Below, one piece after another: positions 29,496 to 36,925 of a stretch of 50,880 bases of DNA. The DNA comes from Salinarimonas sp051117315 (lineage in GTDB: Bacteria > Pseudomonadota > Alphaproteobacteria > Rhizobiales > Beijerinckiaceae). The stretch lies in contig JBNPEA010000044.1 in NCBI GenBank assembly GCA_051117315.1, forward strand, positions 1 through 50,880. Reading direction: 5' to 3'. The stretch's first letter is position 1; each line of letters opens with the position of its first letter. A model generated the notes under the pieces. It made no database searches. It worked only from the letters and a program-made list of their open reading frames with translations, and had not been told where the DNA came from. Position numbers and translations under genes: made by a program.

Positions 29496-30536
29496 ATGAA
29501 GAGCCCCCGCCGCTTCTACCAGCCGCTCGCGCTCGGCGCGCCGGAGCCCTATCGCGAATTGCCGGTGCGGCTCGAGCGGATGATCCATTTCGTGCCCCCT
29601 CACGTCGAGAAGGTCCGCGCCAAGGTGCCCGAGCTGGTCTCGAAGGTGGACGTGATCCTCGGCAACCTCGAGGACGCGATCCCCGCCGACGCCAAGGAGG
29701 CCGCCCGCGCCGGCTTCATCGCCATGGCCCGCGACACCGACTTCGGCGAGACGGGGCTGTGGACGCGGGTCAACGCGCTCAACTCCCCCTGGCTGCTCGA
29801 CGACCTCGTCGAGATCGTCGCGGCCGTGGGCGACAAGCTCGACGTGATCATGGTGCCCAAGGTCGAGGGGCCGTGGGACATCGCCTACGTCGACCAGCTG
29901 CTGGCCCAGCTCGAGGCCAGGCACGGGGTCGGAAAGCCCATCCTCGTCCACGCCATCCTGGAGACGGCGGAGGGCGTAAAGAACGTCGAGGCCATCGCCG
30001 CCGCCTCGCCGCGCATGCACGGCATGAGCCTCGGTCCCGCCGACCTCGCCGCATCGCGCGGCATGAAGACGACCCGCGTCGGCGGCGGCCACCCCGACTA
30101 CCGCGTCCTCTCCGACCCCGACGGCGACGCCCCGCGCGCGAGCGCCCAGCAGGACCTGTGGCACTACACGATCGCGCGCATGGTGGACGCCTGCGTCTCG
30201 TACGGGCTCAAGGCCTTTTACGGCCCCTTCGGCGACTTCTCCGACCCGGACGCCTGCGAGGCGCAGTTCCGCAACGCCTACCTGCTCGGCTGCGCCGGCG
30301 CCTGGTCGCTGCACCCGAGCCAGATCGCCATCGCCGAGCGGGTCTTCGCGCCGGAGGTCGAGGAGGTCCAGTTCGCGAGGAAGATCCTCGACGCCATGCC
30401 CGACGGCACGGGCGCGGTGATGATCGACGGCAAGATGCAGGACGACGCCACCTGGAAGCAGGCCAAGGTCATCGTCGATCTCGCACGCATCGTGGCGCGC
30501 AAGGACCCGGGGCTCGGCGCCGCCTACGGGCTGTGA
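29496..30536 (+). CDS. malyl-CoA / beta-methylmalyl-CoA lyase (CitE-like, Chloroflexus type)
   Basis: 346 residues. HpcH/CitE TIM barrel with VDVILGNLEDAIPADAKEAA (metal and substrate acids), ALWTRVNALNSPW-like GLWTRVNALNSPW, VIMVPKVEGPWD, ILETAEGVKN and LGPADLAASRGMKTTR. The opening FYQPLALGAPEPYRELPVRL and the PPHVEKVRAKVPE segment resemble the malyl-CoA/beta-methylmalyl-CoA/citramalyl-CoA lyase of Chloroflexus more than the shorter Mcl1 of Rhodobacter (from memory of those sequences). It cleaves malyl-CoA to acetyl-CoA and glyoxylate. GAGGAG precedes ATG 29496. Its neighbours fit dicarboxylate uptake and CoA activation. Confidence 0.85.
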   Translation: MKSPRRFYQPLALGAPEPYRELPVRLERMIHFVPPHVEKVRAKVPELVSKVDVILGNLEDAIPADAKEAARAGFIAMARDTDFGETGLWTRVNALNSPWLLDDLVEIVAAVGDKLDVIMVPKVEGPWDIAYVDQLLAQLEARHGVGKPILVHAILETAEGVKNVEAIAAASPRMHGMSLGPADLAASRGMKTTRVGGGHPDYRVLSDPDGDAPRASAQQDLWHYTIARMVDACVSYGLKAFYGPFGDFSDPDACEAQFRNAYLLGCAGAWSLHPSQIAIAERVFAPEVEEVQFARKILDAMPDGTGAVMIDGKMQDDATWKQAKVIVDLARIVARKDPGLGAAYGL

Positions 30537-30628
30537 CCGGCCGCGGCGCGAGCGATCGAAAGCGCCGCGCGGAAATTGAAAGCGGGGGTCTTCCTGCCTA
30601 TCTTCCGGGACCGGAGGACCCGCTCGTA

Positions 30629-30958
30629 ATGACGCTTCGTGTCGCCAAGTTCGCCATCGGCCAGGTCGTGCGCCATCGGATCTATCCGTTCCGAGGCATC
30701 GTCTTCGACGTCGACCCGGTCTTCGCCAACACCGAGGAGTGGTGGCTCGCCATTCCCGCGGAGGTTCGTCCGCGCAAGGACCAGCCGTTCTATCACCTGC
30801 TCGCCGAGAACGCGCAGACCGAGTACGTCGCCTACGTCTCGGAGCAGAACCTCGTGCCGGATACCTCCGACGAGCCCCTGCGCCACCCGATGATCGCCAA
30901 CATGTTCGATCGCGGGGTGGACGGCAGCTACCGGGCGAAGTCCGTCTCGGCGAATTGA
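30629..30958 (+). CDS. hspQ: heat shock protein HspQ
   Basis: 109 residues. AKFAIGQVVRHRIYPFRGIVFDVDPVF, EEWWLAIP, RKDQPFYHLLAE and YVAYVSEQNLVPD are the diagnostic YccV/HspQ hemimethylated-DNA-binding fold. HspQ modulates protease (Lon, ClpS-type) and DnaA quality control in enterobacteria; the role here is inferred from family. GGAGGA lies 10 bases before the ATG. A convergent terminator follows. Confidence 0.93.
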   Translation: MTLRVAKFAIGQVVRHRIYPFRGIVFDVDPVFANTEEWWLAIPAEVRPRKDQPFYHLLAENAQTEYVAYVSEQNLVPDTSDEPLRHPMIANMFDRGVDGSYRAKSVSAN

Positions 30959-30982
30959 GGGCGAAGAGACCCCGGAACACGA

Positions 30983-31005
30983 ACGCCGGGCGCATGGCCC
31001 GGCGT
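30983..31005. terminator. bidirectional terminator between hspQ and the IalB gene
   Basis: ACGCCGGGC, loop GCATG, GCCCGGCGT: a 9-bp perfect stem centred in the 75-bp gap between two converging genes. It is flanked by an outer AGAGAC...GTCTCT pairing. The downstream tail on the plus strand is CGTCTCTCT, only moderately U-rich. Confidence 0.6.
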
Positions 31006-31033
31006 CGTCTCTCTCACCATTGCGTGGTGCGCG

Positions 31034-31729
31034 TCACTGCGGCGCGGCGGCGGCTCCGCTGTCCTGCTCGAGCCGCTGGCGCAGCTCCTCGGAGCGGCGC
31101 TGCAGCTCCTCCTGCAGGCGGCGCTGCTGGGCCTCGAGCTCGGCCGGGTCGATCGGGTCGCCGTCCCAGCCCGCGGTGAAGCCGGCGAGCGGGACCTGGA
31201 AGGTCACGACCTGGGCGTTCTGGTTCTGCACCGAGATGTTGAGGTTGGCCCCGGCCTTCATCTGGTCGATCACCTGCGGGGTGATCTGGGCCTCGGCGAA
31301 GCAGCCGTTGGGGAAGCACACCGCGAAGGCGCCGTTCGTCGCCGCGTTCTGGTCCGCGGCGAAGCGGATGCCGGGCTGCAGCAGCAGGCCGAGCGGCATC
31401 AGGTAGCGGGCGACGAGCTGGTCCTCCTGGCCCTCCGGCGCATCGATGTCGTAGATCGCGACCGCGAGCACGGGCTGGCCCTGATCGGAGACGAAGTCGC
31501 GCGTGGTGTAGCAGATCTCGGCGCCCGACGCCTGGTCCTGGCCGCACAGCTTGGTCCAGCCCGTCTGCGACGGCTCGGGCACCACCGGCACGACGTTGGG
31601 CTGCCCGGGTTGGGCGGGCGGGGCGGTCTGGGCCGAGGCCGCGAGCGGCGCGAGCGCGCCGGCCGCCACGGCGAGGGCGGTCGCGAAGCCGAGGCTCCGC
31701 TTGCGCGCGTTTCGTGCCGAAAACGACAT
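31034..31729 (-). CDS. invasion-associated locus B (IalB) family protein
   Basis: 231 residues. Signal peptide (SLGFATALAVAAGALAPLAASAQ) then a Pro/Gln-rich linker and the IalB domain: WTKLCGQDQASGAEICYTTRDF, LVARYLMPLGLLLQPGIRF, CFPNGCFAEAQI with paired cysteines, and VTFQVPLAGFTAGWDG. The C-terminus is a Gln/Arg/Glu-rich helix (EAQQRRLQEELQRRSEELRQ), likely coiled coil. It is periplasmic or outer-membrane associated. The family is named from Bartonella but is widespread in non-pathogenic Rhizobiales. ATG 31729 has AGAGGA upstream. Confidence 0.9.
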   Translation of the reverse strand: MSFSARNARKRSLGFATALAVAAGALAPLAASAQTAPPAQPGQPNVVPVVPEPSQTGWTKLCGQDQASGAEICYTTRDFVSDQGQPVLAVAIYDIDAPEGQEDQLVARYLMPLGLLLQPGIRFAADQNAATNGAFAVCFPNGCFAEAQITPQVIDQMKAGANLNISVQNQNAQVVTFQVPLAGFTAGWDGDPIDPAELEAQQRRLQEELQRRSEELRQRLEQDSGAAAAPQ

Positions 31730-31960
31730 CCTGAAGTCCTCTTTCACGTCCGGAGGAAGGGAGTGACAGGCGTGCAGGGCGCTCGCCCCCGCCCACGCCG
31801 GCCGCTCATCGCCGCGCATTGAGGCGACGGCGTGGCGCGGACCGCGCCCTTTTAGCGGCTCGCGCGGGGATATTCCAGTCGTTAACGCTGTCTCGGTCTA
31901 TGCTAACGTAAATGCGCCGAATCGCGCCCGCGCACATGCCGTGACGAAGGAAGACGCCTC

Positions 31961-33841
31961 GTGCCGACACGCCTGCCCCGCACCTCGCCGACGTCCCACG
32001 TGCCCGGCGCCCGCGCGCTCCTCGCCGGCCTGCGCCGGGCCGGGCTCGCCGCCGGGCTCCTCCTCGCCGCGGTCGCGCCCGCGGCCGCCCAGCAGGCGAC
32101 GCAGGCCGAGGCGCCCGCGCCGCGCCACGGGATCGCCATGCACGGCGAGCCGGAGCTCGGCCCCGACTTCACGCACTTCCCCTACGCCGCACCGGACGCC
32201 CCGACGGGCGGGCGGGTCGCGACGGCGCTGCAGGGCACGTTCGACGGCCTCAACCCCACGATCGTGCTCGGCGTCGCCCCGGACCTCGCCCAGAAGTTCG
32301 TCTGGGAGAGCCTGATGCAGCGCTCGCTGGACGAGCCCTTCACGCTCTACGGCCTCGTGGCGCGCAGCGTCGTCATGCCCGAGGACCGCTCCTACGCGGA
32401 GTTCGCGCTGGATCCGCGCGCCACCTTCTCGGACGGCGAGCCGCTGACGGCGCAGGACGTGAAGGTCTCCTTCGAGCTCCTGCGCGAGAAGGGCAAGCCG
32501 TACTTCCGCGGCAACTTCGCCAAGGTGGCGGCGATCGACGTGATCGACGACCACACGATCCGCTTCGACTTCGGCGACAGCGGCGATCGCGAGCTGCCGC
32601 TGCTGATCGCGATGATGCCGATCTTCGCGACCCACACGATCGATCCGGAGACGTTCGACCAGACCTCGCTCGTGCCGCCCATCGGCTCGGGTGCCTACGC
32701 CTTCTCCGAGGTCGCGCCGGGCGAGCGCGTGGTGCTCGCCCGGCGGGACGACTACTGGGGCGCCGACCTGCCGGTCAACCGCGGCATGAACAAGCCCGAC
32801 GAGATCCGCTACGAGTTCTTCCGCGACGCCAACACGATGTTCGAGGGCTTCAAGACCGGCCTCTACGACCTGCGGATCGAGGGCGACGCCACCCGCTGGG
32901 CTACCGGATACGACTTCCCGGCATTGCAGGAGGGGCGCATCGTCAAGGAGGAGGTGCCCCAGCGCACGCCGCAGGGCATGAACGGCTTCGTCTTCAACAC
33001 CCGCAAGGACATGTTCTCGGACCGGCGGGTGCGCGAGGCCCTGGGCATGCTCTACGACTTCGAGTGGGTGAACCAGAACCTGCTCTTCGGCCTGTTCCAG
33101 CGCGCGGGCTCCTACTTCGACGGCTCCGACCTCTCCGCCCGCGGCCGTCCGGCGAGCGCGGCCGAGCGGGCGCTGCTCGCGCCCTACGCGGACGCGGTCC
33201 TGCCCGCGGTGATGGACGGGACCTGGCAGCCGCCGACGAGCGACGGCTCGGGGCGCGACCGGGCCCAGATCCGCGCGGCGCTGGCGATCCTCGCCGAGGC
33301 CGGCTGGCGCGTCGAGGACGGCGTGATGCGCAACGTCGACACCGGCATGCCGATGGCCTTCGAGTTCCTGGCCGTGAATCGCCAGCAGGAGCGAATCGCG
33401 CTGAACTATGCCGACGCGCTGCGGCGGGTGGGCGTCGAGATGACCATCCGGCTCGTGGACGACGCGCAGTACTGGCGCCGCCTCGCCGACTTCGACTACG
33501 ACATGATCCAGTGGGCCTGGCCGGCCTCGCTCTCGCCGGGCAACGAGCAGGTCAACCGCTGGACCAGCGCCGCGGCGGAGCGCTCCGGCTCGCTCAACTT
33601 CGCCGGAGCCCGCGAGCCGGGCATCGACGCCATGATCGCGGCGATGCTCGCCGCGACGGACCGGGACGACTTCGTCGACGCCGTGCGGGCGCTCGATCGG
33701 CTGCTGGTCTCGGGCACCTACGTGGTGCCGCTCCATATCCAGGGGAACACCTGGGTCGCCTACGACGCGGAACTCGAGCGGCCCGATCCGGCGCCGCTGC
33801 GCGGCCTGCCGATCGAGGTCTGGCGGCGGGAAGGGGGCTGA
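31961..33841 (+). CDS. peptide-type ABC transporter substrate-binding protein (SBP family 5)
   Basis: 626 residues from GTG 31961, preceded by AAGGAAG. Signal peptide (LAAGLLLAAVAPAAAQQ), then HGIAMHGEPELGPDFTHFPYAAPDAPTGG, the YejA-type beginning (cf. microcin C/oligopeptide binders), SDGEPLTAQDVKVSFELL, SGAYAFSEVAPGERVVLARRDDYW and a C-terminal LDRLLVSGTYVVPLHIQG. Periplasmic. No permease or ATPase genes are adjacent, so partner YejBEF-like genes must be elsewhere. It is divergent from IalB across 231 bases. Confidence 0.88.
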   Translation: MPTRLPRTSPTSHVPGARALLAGLRRAGLAAGLLLAAVAPAAAQQATQAEAPAPRHGIAMHGEPELGPDFTHFPYAAPDAPTGGRVATALQGTFDGLNPTIVLGVAPDLAQKFVWESLMQRSLDEPFTLYGLVARSVVMPEDRSYAEFALDPRATFSDGEPLTAQDVKVSFELLREKGKPYFRGNFAKVAAIDVIDDHTIRFDFGDSGDRELPLLIAMMPIFATHTIDPETFDQTSLVPPIGSGAYAFSEVAPGERVVLARRDDYWGADLPVNRGMNKPDEIRYEFFRDANTMFEGFKTGLYDLRIEGDATRWATGYDFPALQEGRIVKEEVPQRTPQGMNGFVFNTRKDMFSDRRVREALGMLYDFEWVNQNLLFGLFQRAGSYFDGSDLSARGRPASAAERALLAPYADAVLPAVMDGTWQPPTSDGSGRDRAQIRAALAILAEAGWRVEDGVMRNVDTGMPMAFEFLAVNRQQERIALNYADALRRVGVEMTIRLVDDAQYWRRLADFDYDMIQWAWPASLSPGNEQVNRWTSAAAERSGSLNFAGAREPGIDAMIAAMLAATDRDDFVDAVRALDRLLVSGTYVVPLHIQGNTWVAYDAELERPDPAPLRGLPIEVWRREGG

Positions 33842-33873
33842 GCCCGCGGCGCGCGCGAACGAGGGGAGGGGGC

Positions 33874-35193
33874 ATGGCGGCGACGGCGATGGACAATGCG
33901 CGGGGGACGCCGCGCGTGCGCGCGGATGCGTCGGGCGGCAATGCGGCGGATTCGGCGGCACCCGCGGGCGGGCTCGGCCGGCTGTTCGCGGAGCGCGCGG
34001 CGCAGACGCCCGGCGCCCTCGCCTTCGTCGACCAGGCGGGGCGCGAGGGCTGGTGCGGGCGCCCGCGCATCGCCTGGAGCTACGGCGCGACGCAGCCGAT
34101 GATCGAGCGGCTCGCCGCCTTCTTCTCCGGCCTCGGCCTCGCGCGGGAAGCCGCCGTGGCGGTGTGCCTGCCGGCGGGCTCGGAGACGTTGATCACGCTG
34201 CTCGCGCTCGAGCGGGCGGGCCTCACTCCGTGCCTGCTGCCGCTCGCCTGGCCCCGCGACGACCTCGCCCGCGCCGTGGAGGCGACCGGCGCCGTCGCCG
34301 TGGTGACGCAGAGCATGGTCGGCGCGCTCAAGCCGGCGGAGACCTTCCGCGACATCGCCATGGCCTATTACGGCCTACGCTTCGTGACCGCCTTCGGCCC
34401 GCAGCCGCCGGACGGCGTGCTCGATCTCGACCGGGTCATGGTCGACGAGCGCCCGATCCTCGCCGGGCGCGGGGAGGGGACGGCTTCGGTGCAGGCACCC
34501 GATGCGGCGGACCCGCCCGCCCGCGAGCCGGGGATCGTCACCCTCGCGCGGCGCGGGGAGGAGATCGAGGCCGCGTTCCGGCCGGCCTCCTCCTGGATCG
34601 CGGCCGCCTGCGCCTTCCTCGAAGTGGCGCACTACGCGCCCGGCGAGCGGATCCTGCATCTCGTCGCGCCGGACGACCTGATGGGCCTCGCCACCGGCTT
34701 CGTGCCCGCGCTCCTCACCGGGGCGCCGCTCGAGCTGCACGGGCTGTTCGACGGTCCCGCGCTCGCGGCGAGCCTCGCCCGCGGCGAGGCGACGCGGCTC
34801 GTGGCGCCGGGCTGGATGGAGAGCGCGCTCGCCTCCGCGGCCCTGCCGGCGAGCGTGACGGGGCTCGTCCTGCTGCACGCGGCGCCGACGCGATTCCGGG
34901 CGCGGACGGCCGCGACCTGCCCCGTCGTCGACGTCCTGGCGCTGGAGCCGTGGGCGCTCGTCAGCCGGGCGCGCAGCCGCGGCGGGCAGGTCGCGATCCG
35001 CCTCGACGCCCGGGCGGCGGGCGCCGCCGACCCGCTTGTGCGCCGCGACGAGGACGGCGGCCTCCGCGTCTGCGGCCCTTCCACGCAGGCGCGGCGGGTG
35101 GTCCGCGGGCAGGTCGAGGCGGATGCGCCGGAATGGCGCGAAACTCCTTGGTGCGCAGACGTTTTCGCCGGCATCGTGATCGGCGTCTCCTGA
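33874..35193 (+). CDS. degenerate acyl-CoA synthetase-like (ANL) protein
   Basis: 439 residues against about 520-560 for active enzymes. The N-terminal part looks like an AMP-binding enzyme: GLGRLFAERAAQTPGALAFVDQ, AAFFSGLGLAREAAVAVCLPAGSETLITLLALERAGLTPCLLPL. The P-loop TSGTTGxPK is absent: the matching region reads IVTLARRGEEIEAAFRPASS. The C-terminal TGD and Lys domain is also missing. It is therefore probably not catalytic and may be a scaffold, a regulator or a decaying gene. GAGGGGAGGG precedes the ATG; it follows the binding protein by 32 bases. Confidence 0.7.
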   Translation: MAATAMDNARGTPRVRADASGGNAADSAAPAGGLGRLFAERAAQTPGALAFVDQAGREGWCGRPRIAWSYGATQPMIERLAAFFSGLGLAREAAVAVCLPAGSETLITLLALERAGLTPCLLPLAWPRDDLARAVEATGAVAVVTQSMVGALKPAETFRDIAMAYYGLRFVTAFGPQPPDGVLDLDRVMVDERPILAGRGEGTASVQAPDAADPPAREPGIVTLARRGEEIEAAFRPASSWIAAACAFLEVAHYAPGERILHLVAPDDLMGLATGFVPALLTGAPLELHGLFDGPALAASLARGEATRLVAPGWMESALASAALPASVTGLVLLHAAPTRFRARTAATCPVVDVLALEPWALVSRARSRGGQVAIRLDARAAGAADPLVRRDEDGGLRVCGPSTQARRVVRGQVEADAPEWRETPWCADVFAGIVIGVS

Positions 35194-35282
35194 CCGCTCG
35201 CGGACCCGTCGGCGGGACTGAAGCCCACGCATGCGGCAAGTCGCAGCGCACAATTCGGGCGGCCGTCCGGGGCATTCACACT

Positions 35283-35307
35283 GGAACGGCGGCGCGAAAT
35301 GTGCGTT
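35283..35307 (+). promoter_or_regulatory. EcfG-type promoter (GGAAC-N16-CGTT)
   Basis: GGAAC 35283-35287 and CGTT 35304-35307 with a 16-base spacer. The start of transcription would be near 35314, giving a 39-base leader to ATG 35353. This rules out the earlier in-frame ATG at 35299, which falls inside the spacer. Confidence 0.65.
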
Positions 35308-35352
35308 GATGAGGCGGCTCCGGAAGACGGGGTCGCGAGACCGGCCGAGGCG

Positions 35353-35712
35353 ATGACCCCTCTCCAACGCATCCTGATCGTCGACGACGGCGACCGCGAG
35401 GCCGATTCGGCCCTCTCCGCGGAGCTGGCGGAAATGGGCTACGCCTCGGTCACGGCCTCCCTCGAGGCTGCCGACGAGGTTCTCGCCGTTATCCCGACGC
35501 CGACGGCGATCGTCCTGCAGATCCCCCGCGGCGCGGACGCCGCCGCCCGGGCGCGCTTCAAGACGCTGGGAGACCGCCTCTCCGCGCGCCGCGGCGAGGC
35601 CGGGCCGCCGGTCATCGTCGTCGACGCCGCGAGCATCGCCGCATCCGGCGGCGTCGCCCGCATCCTCGAGTCCCACGTCGGCGCGGGCGCCTTCGCCGGC
35701 CCCGAGCACTGA
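35353..35712 (+). CDS. pseudo-receiver domain protein, EcfG-controlled
   Basis: 119 residues resembling a lone response-regulator receiver: LQRILIVDDGDREAD (acidic pair D11, D12), a helix LSAELAEMGYASVTA, the third strand AIVLQIPRG and PPVIVVDAAS. Where the phosphorylated Asp should be, Q56 is found, and no conserved switch Thr or Lys is evident. It is therefore likely a phosphorylation-independent protein-interaction module. The start is set by the EcfG-type promoter; a weak GAGG lies just before the ATG. With its own promoter and terminator it is a free-standing stress unit. Confidence 0.65.
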   Translation: MTPLQRILIVDDGDREADSALSAELAEMGYASVTASLEAADEVLAVIPTPTAIVLQIPRGADAAARARFKTLGDRLSARRGEAGPPVIVVDAASIAASGGVARILESHVGAGAFAGPEH

Positions 35713-35744
35713 CCCGCGGCCACCCGCCGACGCGGGCATTTTTT
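35713..35744 (+). terminator. Rho-independent terminator of the pseudo-receiver gene
   Basis: CCCGCG (35713-35718), 12-base loop, CGCGGG (35731-35736), then CATTTTTT with six T at 35739-35744, directly after the stop codon. Confidence 0.7.
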
Positions 35745-35765
35745 AGGTTTCCCGGCAAGCCTCCC

Positions 35766-35773
35766 TTAACCAT
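35766..35773 (+). promoter_or_regulatory. candidate CtrA half-site TTAACCAT
   Basis: An exact match to the CtrA half-site consensus, 48 bases before the start of the small membrane protein gene at 35821. Eight bases are weak evidence on their own, but T/A-rich octamers are rare in this GC-rich sequence. Confidence 0.3.
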
Positions 35774-35820
35774 GGACCGCGCATGATGCGCTCCGCTCAG
35801 GTTGCCCGCGGGAGGCGCTC

Positions 35821-36039
35821 ATGTTCGGCTCGGGCCGTCCCTCAATCATCGTCACGACGCTCAAGATCGTCATCGTCGTCGGCGCGCTCAGCTGGGTCGC
35901 CGCCGATTGGGTCTCGCTCGGCTTCGATCGCGAGGCGCTCGCGCGTCTGGCATCGGACCGCCCCGAGCCGCTGATCACCGGCTCGCTCCGCCTCGACAGC
36001 GCGCGCCTCGACCCGTGCGGCGACGAGCCCGCCCGCTGA
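35821..36039 (+). CDS. small single-pass membrane protein, unknown
   Basis: 72 residues. MFGSGRPSIIVTTLKIVIVVGALSWVAADW gives one membrane helix near the N-terminus (about residues 9-28); the rest is short and polar with one cysteine near the end (LDPCGDE). GGGAGG lies 6 bases before the ATG. No family recognised. It is flanked by a terminator upstream and a converging hydrolase gene downstream, so it is a single-gene unit. Confidence 0.65.
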   Translation: MFGSGRPSIIVTTLKIVIVVGALSWVAADWVSLGFDREALARLASDRPEPLITGSLRLDSARLDPCGDEPAR

Positions 36040-36055
36040 GGCGCCGGTCTGTCGC

Positions 36056-36754
36056 TCAGGTCGCGGCCAGCCACGCCGCCAGCGCCGCCTCGACCCGCTC
36101 CGGTCGCTCCAGCGTCGACAGGTGCCCGCAGGCGGGAATCCGGCTGAGCGTCGCCCATTCGATCGCCTCGGCCATCTCCACGGCGACCTCCGGCGGGGTG
36201 ATCGCGTCGCTCTCGCCGACCGCGATCAGCGTCGGCATCTCGAGCATCGGCAGGAGCGGGCGCTGGTCCGCCCGCGTCATGATCGCCCGCTGCTGGCGCG
36301 CGAAGACGACGGGTCCCACCGCGTCGGCCATGTCCGCCACGATCCCGCGCAGGGCCGCGTCGCCCAGCCGGTCCGGCGCGACGAGGCGCTGCCAGAGCAG
36401 ATCGGCGACCTCCGCGAAGCGCCCGTCGTCGGCGAGCGCCACCAGCCGGCGGCGCGTCTCGCTCGCCTCCGGCGTGTCGGGGCGCGCGCTCGTGTCGAGC
36501 AGCGCGAGTCGGCGCACGCGCCCGGGCTCGCGCCGCGCGACCTCGAGGGCGACGTAACCCCCCATGGAGAGGCCGACGAGGGACAGGGGACCGGGCGGCG
36601 CCTCGGCGAGCAGGCGCTCGGCCATCGCCGCGATGGAGTCGTCGCGCGTGGTGTCGGCGACATGGGTATCGCCCCGGCGGGCGAGCAGGGGCGCCTGCGG
36701 CGCGAACAGCGCCGCGGTGCACAGAAGGCCCGGAATCAGGACGAACCGTTCCAT
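36056..36754 (-). CDS. alpha/beta-fold hydrolase
   Basis: 232 residues. The nucleophile elbow LVGLSMGGYVALEVA, the acid near TLIAVGESDAITPP and the catalytic histidine in IPACGHLSTLERPE are in order, with FVLIPGLLCTAALF as the oxyanion strand. Carboxyl-ester or C-C hydrolase; substrate unknown. ATG 36754 is preceded by GAGGAGG at 5 bases, which decides against longer starts. It is divergent from the helicase gene. Confidence 0.87.
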   Translation of the reverse strand: MERFVLIPGLLCTAALFAPQAPLLARRGDTHVADTTRDDSIAAMAERLLAEAPPGPLSLVGLSMGGYVALEVARREPGRVRRLALLDTSARPDTPEASETRRRLVALADDGRFAEVADLLWQRLVAPDRLGDAALRGIVADMADAVGPVVFARQQRAIMTRADQRPLLPMLEMPTLIAVGESDAITPPEVAVEMAEAIEWATLSRIPACGHLSTLERPERVEAALAAWLAAT

Positions 36755-36925
36755 TTCGGCCTCCTCGCGGCCTGCAAACGATTGACAAGGGTATCCGAGC
36801 ACCTATGGTCCCCTCGCACGGCCGCCGGCTTCCGCCGGGCGGATGTCGAGAAGCCCGCCCCTTTCGTCGCCGTGCGGGGCGAGCACGTCAAGAAAGCGGC
36901 ACGTCCGCGAGAGTTCTCCATCTTC

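Noticed and set aside
35299..35712. Longer version of the pseudo-receiver starting at ATG 35299
   Set aside because: That ATG falls inside the spacer of the EcfG-type promoter and has no ribosome-binding site.
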